A stretch of DNA of 60,504 nucleotides from Arthrobacter sp. Soil736. GTDB lineage: Bacteria; Actinomycetota; Actinomycetes; Actinomycetales; Micrococcaceae. The translations under genes were made by a program, and so were the position numbers. Shown one piece after another: positions 40,992 through 49,941 of the stretch. Location: NCBI RefSeq assembly GCF_001428005.1, contig NZ_LMSB01000034.1, forward strand, positions 251,670 through 312,173, read 5' to 3'. Every line of letters starts with the position of its first letter. Position 1 is the first letter of the stretch. Below the pieces are notes generated by a model. It was not told the origin of the DNA, made no database searches, and saw nothing but the letters and a program-made list of their open reading frames with translations.

Positions 40992-41912
40992 ATGGGACAC
41001 GACCACAACCACGCGCACGGTGTCACCGCGACCGGGAAGCACCGCAGCCGACTGGTTGCGGTCCTGTCCATCACCTTGGCCGTGGTCTTCATCCAGGTGA
41101 TCGGCGCGGCGCTATCGGGGTCCCTGGCCCTGCTTGCCGACGCCGGACACATGCTCTCCGACGCCGCGGGCGTGTTCATCGCGCTCCTGGCCGCGTGGAT
41201 CGCGGCCCGTCCGGCCAGCGACCTGCGCACCTACGGCTATCAGCGCGCCGAGGTGCTGGCCGCCCTCGCCAACGCGCTCATCCTCGTGGTGATCGCGGTG
41301 GTCATCTTCACCGAGGCGATCCGCCGGATCGGTTCCGCGCCGGAAGTGCAGACGGACATCATGCTCTACGCCGCCGCCCTGGGCGCGGCCGCCAACCTGG
41401 CGTCCCTGCTGATCCTGCGCCGGGCGCAGAAGGAAAGCCTCAACGTGCGCGGCGCCTACCTGGAAGTGCTGGGCGACCTCCTGGGCTCGTTCGCCGTCAT
41501 TGTGGCGGCGCTGGTGATCAAGTTCACCGGCTTCCACGCAGCCGACACCATTGCATCGGCACTCATCGCCCTGATGATCCTGCCGCGCGCCTGGCACCTG
41601 CTCCGGGACGTGGTGGACGTCCTGCTGGAAGCCACACCCAAGGGGGTGGAGGTCCGGATGATCCGCGAGCACATCCTGTCCGTGGCCGGCGTCGTGGCCG
41701 TCCATGACATCCACATCTGGACCATCACGTCCGGTGTGCCCGTTTTTTCCGCCCATGTGGTGGTGGAGGATGCCGTCCTGAGCGCCCGGGGCGCGGACCA
41801 GGTCCTGGACAAGCTCACCACGTGCCTCGGCTCCCACTTCGACACGGAACACTGCACCTTTCAGCTGGAACCGGCCAGCCACTCCGAGCACGAGTCCCGC
41901 CAGCACGCCTGA
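40992..41912 (+). CDS. Cation diffusion facilitator, CzcD-like zinc exporter
   Basis: A 306-residue CDF transporter. His-rich N-terminus (MGHDHNHAHG), six membrane helices, and the metal site residues in ALLADAGHMLSDAAGVFIAL (HxxxD) and GFHAADTIASALIALMIL (HxxxD). The cytoplasmic C-terminal domain with VHDIHIWTITSGVP is typical. Exports Zn(II) or related ions using the proton gradient. It follows the metallopeptidase gene by 10 bp, so the two may be co-transcribed. Confidence 0.94.
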   Translation: MGHDHNHAHGVTATGKHRSRLVAVLSITLAVVFIQVIGAALSGSLALLADAGHMLSDAAGVFIALLAAWIAARPASDLRTYGYQRAEVLAALANALILVVIAVVIFTEAIRRIGSAPEVQTDIMLYAAALGAAANLASLLILRRAQKESLNVRGAYLEVLGDLLGSFAVIVAALVIKFTGFHAADTIASALIALMILPRAWHLLRDVVDVLLEATPKGVEVRMIREHILSVAGVVAVHDIHIWTITSGVPVFSAHVVVEDAVLSARGADQVLDKLTTCLGSHFDTEHCTFQLEPASHSEHESRQHA

Positions 41913-42151
41913 CCGCGCCGTAAGGGGCCGTTAGGGCGGCCCGCGGTCTTCTGCCGCTCCCGCCGCGGGTGACACGCCCACGGAAATTCCGCCGAATGAC
42001 ACTCTTGTGGTTTATGTTATTGATGTGACTCGTGTTGCCAAAGTGGCACATGGGCACGTAGCCTCGGTGCTGCTGGGTGATTTGCAGAGGGGCACTTTCG
42101 TGCCGCCTCCCTACTCGTTCGTCCCGGCCCCGAACGCAGCGAGGTTTGCGA

Positions 42152-43585
42152 ATGAGTTTGACCGGAACAGGCTGCAAGGCCGCCGTGCTGTGCACCGCCG
42201 TCGTACTTTTCGGAACGCTCGCGGCGCCCGCGCACGCCTCGCTGGTGCCCCCGGCCACCGCGCCGGCGCTGGTGGTTCCGGCGGCGGAGATCCCCTCCCC
42301 CGGCGACATTGCCGCCGCCAAGTCCAGTGAAAGCGCGACGGCGGCGCAGGTCACCCGCATCGAACGCATCCTGGCGGATGCCGCCTCCGCACAGGAGCTG
42401 ACCTTCGCGCGGACCCTCGAGGCAAACAACGCCTACAGCGACGCCCTCGTGGAGCTCCGGACCCGGACCGACGCCGCCGCCGTGGCGACCGCCCGGGCCG
42501 CGTCCGCTGACAAAGAGCAGGCAAAGAGCCGCAAGGAGATCGGCCAGCTGGCGGGGGACCTTTACCGCAACGGCGGGCTGAACCCCGCGCTGAGCAGCTT
42601 CGTCGCCGGCAAGGGTGACGTCCTGGAGCAGGCGGCAACGCTGCAAGCCCTCTCAGCCGGCCGCAGCCGTGCCTTCGAAACGGCCGAGACCACCGCTTCC
42701 GCGGCAGAATCACTTACCGCAGCCGCTGCAGACGCCCGGCGGGCGGCCGATGACGCCGCCAAGACCGCCGAATCGCTCAAGGCTGCGGCAGAGCAGGCCA
42801 ACGCGGCCCAGCTGAAAGCCGTGTCCGAGGCCAAGGCGCAGCGGACCGTCCTGGTGGGGCAGCTCGCCTCGCTGAGACGCACCACGACAGCTCTTGAGTC
42901 GGCAAGAATCGACGGTCTGGAACGGCAGCGGCAGCAGGCCCGGCTCGCTGCCATCACGGCCGCCGCGGATCAGGCTGCAGCGGAACAGGCGGCCACGGTA
43001 AGCGGCGATCCGGCCTCCCCGCAGGCCCAAACTCCTGCCCGGGCGGCAGTTCCCGCACCGGCAGCCCTGGCGCCGACAGCCGCAGACCCGGCACCCGCAC
43101 CGGCCCCGGAGCCTGCCCCCGCACCGGCACGGCCCGCTCCGGTCCAGTCGGCTCCCGTGGTTCCGGTTCCGGCTCCACAACCAGTCCAGCCCGCCCCCGC
43201 ACCGTCACCGGGAGGCACCAACCAGACCGCCATTTCCGTGGCTTTGGGCAAGGCGGGAAAGCCCTATTTCTACCAGTTCGGCGGCACCGGAGCCTACGGT
43301 TTTGACTGCTCGGGTCTGGTTCAGAGCGCCTTCGCCGCAGCCGGAAAATACCTGCCGCGCACGGCCGCCGAGCAATTCGCCCAGGCACCCGTCCACGTTC
43401 CCCTGTCCCAGGCGCAGCCGGGTGACCTCCTGGTCTGGGGATCGGCTCCCGGTTTCTACCACGTGGCCATCTACCTGGGCGGCGGCAGGGTGGTGCAGGC
43501 CCTGAATCCGTCTGCCGGGATCACCGTGACGGACCTGAGCATGATGGCCGGCATGCAGCTCTATCCGGTGGCGGCGCGGTACTAG
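42152..43585 (+). CDS. NlpC/P60 peptidoglycan endopeptidase
   Basis: A 477-residue exported hydrolase. Signal peptide ends near PAHAS (residue 27); a long helical coiled-coil region (residues 45-280) rich in Ala, Glu and Lys is followed by a Pro/Ala linker with PAPA units and a C-terminal NlpC/P60 domain. Catalytic residues are Cys386 in FDCSGLVQ, His437 in YHVAIYLG and the polar Asn452 in ALNPSAG. RipA-like architecture: the coiled coil is thought to hold the enzyme inactive until needed for cell separation. ATG 42152 follows GAGG; the frame is open upstream. The leader contains a small GGCAC-GTGCC hairpin and a TGCCA-N3-TGGCA repeat. Confidence 0.93.
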   Translation: MSLTGTGCKAAVLCTAVVLFGTLAAPAHASLVPPATAPALVVPAAEIPSPGDIAAAKSSESATAAQVTRIERILADAASAQELTFARTLEANNAYSDALVELRTRTDAAAVATARAASADKEQAKSRKEIGQLAGDLYRNGGLNPALSSFVAGKGDVLEQAATLQALSAGRSRAFETAETTASAAESLTAAAADARRAADDAAKTAESLKAAAEQANAAQLKAVSEAKAQRTVLVGQLASLRRTTTALESARIDGLERQRQQARLAAITAAADQAAAEQAATVSGDPASPQAQTPARAAVPAPAALAPTAADPAPAPAPEPAPAPARPAPVQSAPVVPVPAPQPVQPAPAPSPGGTNQTAISVALGKAGKPYFYQFGGTGAYGFDCSGLVQSAFAAAGKYLPRTAAEQFAQAPVHVPLSQAQPGDLLVWGSAPGFYHVAIYLGGGRVVQALNPSAGITVTDLSMMAGMQLYPVAARY

Positions 43586-43602
43586 CCTCTAAGACAGCAC
43601 CG

Positions 43603-44502
43603 CTAAGACAGCACGTCCTTGCTGACGAACCGGCCGTAGGCCAGGGCGCCGAACACGGCGATGTAGCCGGCCTGCAGCATGGCGTTGCTGGTGAAGGAAT
43701 CCCACCCGATGGGCTGGCGCAGCAGGTCCGCAAATCCGAACCAGTAATGGCTGAACAGCCACGGGTGCAGCCACTCCAGCTGGGGCAGCTGGTCCAGCAC
43801 CTGCGACGCGACGGACAGGACGATCGTGGCGGCCATGGCTCCCACCGGCACATCCGTCAGCGTGGACAGGAAGAGCCCGATCGCCGACAGTCCCAGCAGG
43901 GACACCGTCTGGTAGGCGGCGATCAGCAGCATCCTGTTCAACGCCTCGCCGGGCTGCACCACATCGCCGGACAACAGCGTCACCGGGCCCACGGGGAACA
44001 GCGCCGCCCCGATTCCGGCGCCGGCGAGCGCCACCGCCAGCGGAGCCGCAACGCAGAATGCAACCGCGCCTACATACTTCACGAGGAGCAGCCGCACGCG
44101 CCCGGCGGGAGCCACGAGCAGGTAGCGGAGGGTTCCATGGCCGGCCTCGCCGGCGATGGTGTCGCCAGCCACGACGCCGATGGTCAGCGGCAGGAACAGC
44201 GGCACCGCGACGATCAGGGCGGTCACTCCGACGAACAGCCCGTTCTGCGTGATGCGGTCCAGGAATGCCGGCCCCCGGCCCGGCGGGACCGCCGTGGAAA
44301 GGCGGACGACGACGGCGATCATCACCGGGATCGCGGCGAGCGCCAGCAGCAGGGCCTGGGTCCTCCCGCGGCGGAACAGCTGCTTGAGCTCCGAGGCGAG
44401 GAACGATCGGCTGGACGCCCGCTGCCGTGGCACGGAACCTTCCCGGCCGGACTCCTTTGCGGTCCTGGAGCCGTGTTCGGACACCTGGTCACTGCGCGAC
44501 AT
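43603..44502 (-). CDS. ABC-2 type transporter permease
   Basis: A 299-residue membrane protein with six membrane segments; a basic cytoplasmic N-terminus of about 45 residues is followed by ALLLALAAIPVMIAVVVRLS and the ABC-2 segments GHGTLRYLLVAPAGRVRLLL and LGLSAIGLFLSTLTDVPVGA. It pairs with the ATPase encoded just upstream, whose stop it overlaps by 14 bases. Function as an exporter is likely; substrate unknown. Confidence 0.9.
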   Translation of the reverse strand: MSRSDQVSEHGSRTAKESGREGSVPRQRASSRSFLASELKQLFRRGRTQALLLALAAIPVMIAVVVRLSTAVPPGRGPAFLDRITQNGLFVGVTALIVAVPLFLPLTIGVVAGDTIAGEAGHGTLRYLLVAPAGRVRLLLVKYVGAVAFCVAAPLAVALAGAGIGAALFPVGPVTLLSGDVVQPGEALNRMLLIAAYQTVSLLGLSAIGLFLSTLTDVPVGAMAATIVLSVASQVLDQLPQLEWLHPWLFSHYWFGFADLLRQPIGWDSFTSNAMLQAGYIAVFGALAYGRFVSKDVLS

Positions 44503-45547
44503 CGAATCCCTCCCCCGTCAGCGCCACGAAGCGGTCCTCAAGGCTGCCCCGCTCCACGGCGAAGCCCCGAACCCTCACACCGTCCGCCACAAGCGCGGCC
44601 ACGATTGCTTCCGGCGCCGCCTCAAGCGCCGCGGCCGCATCCCGTTCGCCGGTCCCGCCTGTTCCGCCAGCCCCGCCAGGGTTGCGCGAGCCGTTCGGGG
44701 ACAGCGCCCCCGCGCTGCCGGGAAGGACGGATGTGATGACGGCGTCGGCGCCGTCCGGGTGCCCGATGACCGGAGTCATGCCGAACCGGACCAGCACGCC
44801 CGAGGCCGCGCCGGCGTCGGGCGTTATCAGGCGAAGCTGTGCGGTGCCCGCCTGGCGGAGCTCGGCCAGCGGACCCTGCGCCACCAGGCGCCCCACGCTC
44901 ATGATGGCCGCATGGGTGCAAATTTGCTCCACTTCAGCCAGCAGATGGCTGGAGACGAAGACCGTGGCACCGTCTGCGGCGAGGGACCGGACCAGGCTGC
45001 GCACCTCGCGGGTGCCCTGGGGATCCAGCCCGTTCGTGGGTTCGTCCAGGATCAGCAGTTCCCTGCGGGAGAGCAGGGCATTGGCGATTCCCAGCCGCTG
45101 CTTCATGCCCAGCGAATAGGCGCGCACCTTCTTGCGCGCGGCGTGTGACAGCCCCACCCGGTCGAGCGCTTCCGCCACCCGGGCCCGCCGCGTGCCCGGC
45201 GAAGCGTGGCGGTCGGCGGCATCAAAGCGGTGCAGATTTGCGGCCCCGGAGAGGAACGGATAGAAAGCGGGCCCCTCGACGAGGGCGCCCACCTGCGGCA
45301 GTACCTCGTCCAGCTTGCCCGGCATGTCCTGACCGAGCAGCCGCACCGACCCTGCTGTCGCTGCGGCCAGGCCAAGCATCATGCGGATGGTGGTGGTCTT
45401 GCCGGAGCCGTTGGGACCCAGAAAGCCAAAGACGGAACCCTGCGGCACCGCCAGGTCGATGCTGTTCACCGCAAGCTGATGGCCGAAGCGCTTGCTCAGC
45501 CCCGTGGTCTCAATGGCGAGTCCGGCGCCCCGGTCAGCGGAAGTCAC
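44489..45547 (-). CDS. ABC transporter ATP-binding protein
   Basis: A 352-residue ATPase: Walker A GPNGSGKTTTIRMMLGL, signature YSLGMKQRLGIANALLSRRE, Walker B LLILDEPTNGLDPQGTREV and H-loop SSHLLAEVEQ. A C-terminal extension of about 120 residues with a Gly-rich patch is longer than a simple exporter ATPase. Starts inside the stop of the RseB-like gene (ATGA) and overlaps the permease gene, so all three are one translationally coupled operon. Confidence 0.94.
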   Translation of the reverse strand: MTSADRGAGLAIETTGLSKRFGHQLAVNSIDLAVPQGSVFGFLGPNGSGKTTTIRMMLGLAAATAGSVRLLGQDMPGKLDEVLPQVGALVEGPAFYPFLSGAANLHRFDAADRHASPGTRRARVAEALDRVGLSHAARKKVRAYSLGMKQRLGIANALLSRRELLILDEPTNGLDPQGTREVRSLVRSLAADGATVFVSSHLLAEVEQICTHAAIMSVGRLVAQGPLAELRQAGTAQLRLITPDAGAASGVLVRFGMTPVIGHPDGADAVITSVLPGSAGALSPNGSRNPGGAGGTGGTGERDAAAALEAAPEAIVAALVADGVRVRGFAVERGSLEDRFVALTGEGFDVAQ

Positions 45548-46710
45548 CTCGCGGCAGCAGCGGCCTGCAGCCGCTCCAGAGGCACCGAGCCAACGAACAT
45601 CCGGCCGTCGTCCGTCAGCAGGACGTTCAGCAACGACGTGGAGATCGCCCGGCCGCCGGGCACGGCGACTGTTGCCTGGCGGAGAAGCGGATCGTTCAGC
45701 AGCGTGTCGACCGACGGCGCCCCGGCCGCCGCGGAGTTGGCGCGAGCCGGGAAACCGACCACCGTCTCCCAGCCGGTGCCGGTCACGGACGGAGCCCCAC
45801 CGGCTGCAGCGGGCGCCTTCCGGTCATTTTCCAGCTTGCCCAGTTCGTCCTTGCCCAGGCCTGAGGTTTCCCTGCCCTGCTGGCCCAGGTCCCGCTTGGC
45901 GTAGCCGGACGACGGCAGCGCCAGTTCCTTGACCGAGGCGCCGGGCGGAGGCGTGAAGTTGAAGATGGCAGCATCCGGGGCCTCAAGCTTGAGGCTTGAG
46001 AATGCCGTCCGGAAGGCGGGCTCCTGCTGCCCGCGTGCCCGTACTTCCACGCTCAGCGGCAACCCGTTCTCGCCGTCGACGGCGACAGCCACGGATTCCA
46101 CCAGCGTTCCCTGCGAGCGCGGAGTGAGCACCAGGTTGTAGGCTGCCCTGCCGGCCACTTCCACGTCCCCGCGCACGGCCACGTCCGTGGAAACGTCAAC
46201 TTTTTCAAGCATCCGGGCGGCCAGTTCCTCGGGCGTTGCCACACTGCCCGGCATCCGGGAGCCACGGTCCTGCTTGCCGGACGCAATGCCCGGAAGCGTC
46301 AGGTGCGTGGCGGTATTGTCCTTGGAGTTGTACAGCCAAACCTCGTTGCCCTGCCGCACCGCGTCCCGCTCAGCCATTCGGTCCATGACCTGGATCCGCA
46401 CCTTGGCGGGTCCGTCGACATAGACCCGGGCGCTATGCGGACCTGTCAGCAATTCCGCAAGGGAGCCTGCAGCGGGGCCGCTGCTCGGCCCTACCTGGGG
46501 AACGTCGGGCAGGCCGAGTTCGGACGTCTGCTCCACCGTTCCGGACAGGGCCTTGGTGGTGTGCTGCCCGATCATTGCCAGCACCTGCGCGGGAGTCTTG
46601 CCGGGCAACGGATCGCGGGCGCTGGCAGGGACGGACCCCGCCAGGACTCCGGCAGCGATTACAGCAGGTACGGCCACGGCGGGCATCCACCGCAGCCAGG
46701 TGGGCGTCAT
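45544..46710 (-). CDS. RseB/LolA-like secreted protein
   Basis: A 388-residue exported protein with signal peptide (MPAVAVPAVIAAGVLAGSVP) and a fold of the LolA/LppX/RseB (MucB) type: ARVYVDGPAKVRIQVMDRMA, AYNLVLTPRSQGTLVESVAV and AAIFNFTPPPGASVKELALP are typical blocks. In RseB this module senses lipoproteins or lipid and modulates an anti-sigma factor; here it leads an ABC exporter operon, so it may deliver a lipid-like substrate or sense its loss. No lipobox seen. The C-terminal half contains a DUF-like domain with TLLNDPLLRQATVAVPGGRA. Confidence 0.78.
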   Translation of the reverse strand: MTPTWLRWMPAVAVPAVIAAGVLAGSVPASARDPLPGKTPAQVLAMIGQHTTKALSGTVEQTSELGLPDVPQVGPSSGPAAGSLAELLTGPHSARVYVDGPAKVRIQVMDRMAERDAVRQGNEVWLYNSKDNTATHLTLPGIASGKQDRGSRMPGSVATPEELAARMLEKVDVSTDVAVRGDVEVAGRAAYNLVLTPRSQGTLVESVAVAVDGENGLPLSVEVRARGQQEPAFRTAFSSLKLEAPDAAIFNFTPPPGASVKELALPSSGYAKRDLGQQGRETSGLGKDELGKLENDRKAPAAAGGAPSVTGTGWETVVGFPARANSAAAGAPSVDTLLNDPLLRQATVAVPGGRAISTSLLNVLLTDDGRMFVGSVPLERLQAAAAAR

Positions 46711-46816
46711 CTCAACTCCGATCCGTGGTCGCAGCTCATATCCTCAGGGTACGCCTCGGCCCAGCGCGTGGCAGCCCCCAATTCGCGCTGCCGCTTTCGC
46801 AGGACCACGCGGGGGG

Positions 46817-47162
46817 GAGTGGGGCGTCGGGCTGTTCACGCTCGCAGAAACGGTGTTCCCGCCGATCCCCAGCGAGGTCATTCTTCCTCTTGCGGGGTTC
46901 CTGACCCGGCAGGGATCCCTGAGCCTGCCCCTGGTCTTCGTGACCAGCACGCTCGGGGCATATGTGGGCGCCCTGGCGCCGAAGCGGGATCTGGAACGGG
47001 GCCCTGATCGGGCTGGGTGTCCTGCTAGGCCGGCAGTACTCAATGGTGGAGCAGTACTCCCGCTACCTCAACTATGCGGTCTATGCGGCGCTGGCAATCG
47101 TGGTGGTTTGGCTCGTGGTGCGGTACGTCCGGCGAAGGAAGACGGCGGACGAACCGAAGTAA
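46817..47162 (+). pseudogene. DedA-family membrane protein, internally deleted
   Basis: The N-terminal part (EWGVGLFTLAETVFPPIPSE, VILPLAGFLTRQGSLSLPLV, then TSTLGAYVGAL) is read in one frame up to about 46975. From about 46983 the C-terminal part (SGIWNGALIGLGVLLGRQYS, EQYSRYLNYAVYAALAIVVV, then RYVRRRK) continues in another frame to a TAA. An intact DedA protein has about 100 residues between these parts, including the conserved Arg/Gly loop that is essential. The join lies within 46976-46982. A 7-G run just before 46817 may also disturb the start. The gene cannot make a functional protein. Confidence 0.85.
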
Positions 47163-47172
47163 GTGGCGGTCT

Positions 47173-49938
47173 TCAGACCCCGGCCACCCTGCTGCCGGCA
47201 GGCACCACCGTGCCGGCGGCGCCGTCGACCGTTACTTCCTGCCCCGTCCGCAGGACGGACGTAGCATCGGCGACGCCCACCACCGCGGGGATCCCGTACT
47301 CCCGGGCCACCACGGCGCCGTGCGAGTTGGGGCCGCCCATTTCCATCACGAGGCCGCCGGCCGTGAGGAACAGCGGGGTCCAGCCCGGATCGGTGGACGG
47401 GGCCACCAGGATCTCGCCCGGTTCCAGGTGCGCACCCACCGGGTCCAGGATCACCCGGGCCGGGGCCGTCACCGTTCCCGCCGACGCCGGGCTCCCCGCC
47501 AGGGCGCCCTCGACGGCAGTCCCCCTGGCAGAAGCCAGGGTTTCCGGCTCCGTCCCGTCGGACAGCAGCAGCCGCGGGATATGGCGCCGCTCCAGCTCCA
47601 GGTAGTAGGCCCCCTGGCGCCGCGCCACGAGCTCCTGCATATCCGCGCCGTCCAGCGCGGCCCCCGTTTCCGCAAAGTCCAGGAAGAAGACGTCGTCGGC
47701 GCGGGCGATCCGCCCTTCCGCGGCCAGCGCCTTGCCCACCTCGGCCAGCTGCCGCCTGACCTCCGCCAGGGCCACGACGATCTGGTACTTCGGAAGTTCG
47801 CGCAGGCCGACGAAAAGCCGGGCCCGCCGCAGCGCCGCCCGGACTACGATGCCACGGAGACGTCCCCTGGAACGCGCCTCCGCCACCAGCCGCGCCATCT
47901 GCGCCTCCGCTTCGGCTTCCGCCCGGCTGAACTGCCGGTCCGGAGAGAGCGCCGGGTCATCCAGCCGCAGGTAGTTGGCGAGGACACCCAGGATGTGGGT
48001 GGGGTCGTCCCGCCACCGCGGCATCCCGACGTCGATTTCCGCAACGGCCCGGTGCCCGAACCGCTCCAGAAATGCGGCCAGGCCGGACTGCGCCACGGCC
48101 GGCAGTTCGCCGGCACTGAAATGCTGAGCCAGCAGCGCGGGCGGCTGCCCGGTCAGCACCCGCGAGGATTCGTCGTCGGCACGGATTGCCGTGGCAAGCC
48201 GCCACAGCTCCAGGTCCATCTCCGTGGTGACGTTGTTGGGCAGTCCGCGGAGAACCGGCTGGAGCTCAGCCCACGTCTTCCGCCCGGCCTCCCGCTGTCC
48301 TTGCCCCTGCCGCCGGCCTCCCTTGAGCAGCTTTCCGGCGAGGCCCAGCATCGCAAAGCCGAGCGCGGGAAGCGGGATGATGGCCGGGACATTGGGAAAC
48401 AGCCGGGAGAGCACCTGCTCCGCGTGGTCCAGCCGCTGCCGTGGCGAAGCGCCGCCGGGGAGTTCCAGCGACTTGTTGAAATCCTTGGTGAACCGGTCCA
48501 CGCGCCGCAGCGCGGCTTCCGGCCGGAACAGCGCCCGAAAGAGGGTTTCAGGCACCCGGGCGCGCGCGGCCACAGGTGCCACGTGTTTGATCAGGCCCCA
48601 GGGCGTGCGGCGGGTGATCGAGAACCGGGGATCGGCGAACACATGGCGCAGGAGCACTGCGGAGCGCGCCTCCATGATGTCGAATACCCTGGGGACGATC
48701 CGGCGGCCCACCGTGCTCCGCGCCACGGTGGTCAGGTCGAAGAAGATGCGCTGGCCTGCTTCGGCATAGGGAGGGGGGCCGCTCCGCGCACTGGGAACAT
48801 CGAAGCCTGCCTCGGCCGCCACGGCGGCCGTGATGCGGCGGAAGGCGGCGAGGCCCATGGGGGTGATGGGCCGGGTCAGCCCCTGGGCCAGGCTGAAGCA
48901 CAGGTAGATCCGGGTGTCGTACTCCGACACCTCGCCACGCAGCACCTTGTCCGCCAGCGGGTACAGCGTGGTGATGGGACGGGACTGGGTCAGCCAGGCC
49001 TTGCCGGCGGCGTCGATCGCCCACTCCGTGTCCTGCGGCGCCCCGTAGTGGTCCTCGGCTTTGCCTCCCAGCGCGGCGAGCTCCCGGACCTGCGGGTCCG
49101 TCAGGCAGGGCTTGTCCCCCGCGGCCGGCTGGTCGATGCTCTCGGTGCCGCCCCCGGACAGCGGGCGGATGACCAGGCGTTTGTCTCCGACGCGGCGCTC
49201 CAGGATCCGGCCGGACGCGGTGTCCACCACAAAGTGGTCCGGGTTCACGGCCCCGGACACCACGGCCTCCCCCAGGCCCGGGCTGGCATCGATCACGGAT
49301 TCCCGGCGTCGGCCCGTCACCGGGTTTGCCGTGAACATCACCCCCGCTGCCGCGGCGTCCACCATGCGCTGGACGACGACGGCGAGCTCCACCGTGGACG
49401 GGTCAATGTTGCGGCTGGCGCGGTAGGCGACGGCGCGGTCCGTCCACAGGGAAGCCCAGCAGTCCCGGACTGCCGCCAGCAGCGCATCCGCGCCCACGAC
49501 GTTCAGGTAGGTGTCCTGCTGGCCGGCAAAACTGGCGAAGGGGAGATCCTCGGCCGTGGCTGACGACCTGACCGCGACCGGAACGCCCGGTCCCTGTCCG
49601 GAGCCCGGTCCCTGCCCGGAGTCCAGCGCCTGATAGGCGGACAGCACCTCGCTGGCGATCTCCGGCGGCAGTTCGGCCGCGGTGATCAGCCCGCGGGCCC
49701 GGGCGGCGAGCTCGGCGAGGGCGTCCAGGTGGTCCGCCGGGGTGGCCTGCAGGTCACGGTGCACTGCGCCGAGTCCCAAGGGCGCCATGGCTTCAGCGTA
49801 GGCGCCGGTGGTGAGGCAGAAGCCGTCCGGCACCGGTAAACCGGCGGAGAGAAGCTCGCCCAGGTTGGCGGCCTTCCCGCCCACCTGCGGCAACATGCGT
49901 GCGTTGAGGTCGCCGAGGCCGAGCACCCTCCCGCTCAT
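47173..49938 (-). CDS. PEP-utilising dikinase (rifampicin phosphotransferase / PEP synthase-like), second copy
   Basis: A 921-residue enzyme with the same domain order as the one at 4413: ATP-grasp (VGGKAANLGELLSAGLPVPD, AVRSSATAEDLPFASFAGQQ, AGVMFTANPVTG), middle domain (QGLTRPITPMGLAAFRRITA, DLELWRLATAIRADDE, AVAEIDVGMPRWRDDPTHIL) and phosphohistidine domain with the catalytic His near residue 873 in SHGAVVAREYGIPAVVGV. Most blocks are shared with the first copy, so they are paralogues. Its start is 3 bp after the universal stress protein gene stop, forming an operon, unlike the first copy. Activity on rifamycin or on pyruvate cannot be told from motifs alone. Confidence 0.82.
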   Translation of the reverse strand: MSGRVLGLGDLNARMLPQVGGKAANLGELLSAGLPVPDGFCLTTGAYAEAMAPLGLGAVHRDLQATPADHLDALAELAARARGLITAAELPPEIASEVLSAYQALDSGQGPGSGQGPGVPVAVRSSATAEDLPFASFAGQQDTYLNVVGADALLAAVRDCWASLWTDRAVAYRASRNIDPSTVELAVVVQRMVDAAAAGVMFTANPVTGRRRESVIDASPGLGEAVVSGAVNPDHFVVDTASGRILERRVGDKRLVIRPLSGGGTESIDQPAAGDKPCLTDPQVRELAALGGKAEDHYGAPQDTEWAIDAAGKAWLTQSRPITTLYPLADKVLRGEVSEYDTRIYLCFSLAQGLTRPITPMGLAAFRRITAAVAAEAGFDVPSARSGPPPYAEAGQRIFFDLTTVARSTVGRRIVPRVFDIMEARSAVLLRHVFADPRFSITRRTPWGLIKHVAPVAARARVPETLFRALFRPEAALRRVDRFTKDFNKSLELPGGASPRQRLDHAEQVLSRLFPNVPAIIPLPALGFAMLGLAGKLLKGGRRQGQGQREAGRKTWAELQPVLRGLPNNVTTEMDLELWRLATAIRADDESSRVLTGQPPALLAQHFSAGELPAVAQSGLAAFLERFGHRAVAEIDVGMPRWRDDPTHILGVLANYLRLDDPALSPDRQFSRAEAEAEAQMARLVAEARSRGRLRGIVVRAALRRARLFVGLRELPKYQIVVALAEVRRQLAEVGKALAAEGRIARADDVFFLDFAETGAALDGADMQELVARRQGAYYLELERRHIPRLLLSDGTEPETLASARGTAVEGALAGSPASAGTVTAPARVILDPVGAHLEPGEILVAPSTDPGWTPLFLTAGGLVMEMGGPNSHGAVVAREYGIPAVVGVADATSVLRTGQEVTVDGAAGTVVPAGSRVAGV

Positions 49939-49941
49939 GGC

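Noticed and set aside
42006..42151. Possible c-di-AMP riboswitch in the NlpC/P60 leader, since such genes often carry one in actinobacteria
   Set aside because: The leader is only about 145 nt and I could not find the conserved core elements; only small hairpins are visible.
47074..49563. Very long open frame on the plus strand opposite the second PEP-utilising enzyme
   Set aside because: It mirrors the coding gene, has no start support or homology, and is a usual by-product of GC-rich third positions.
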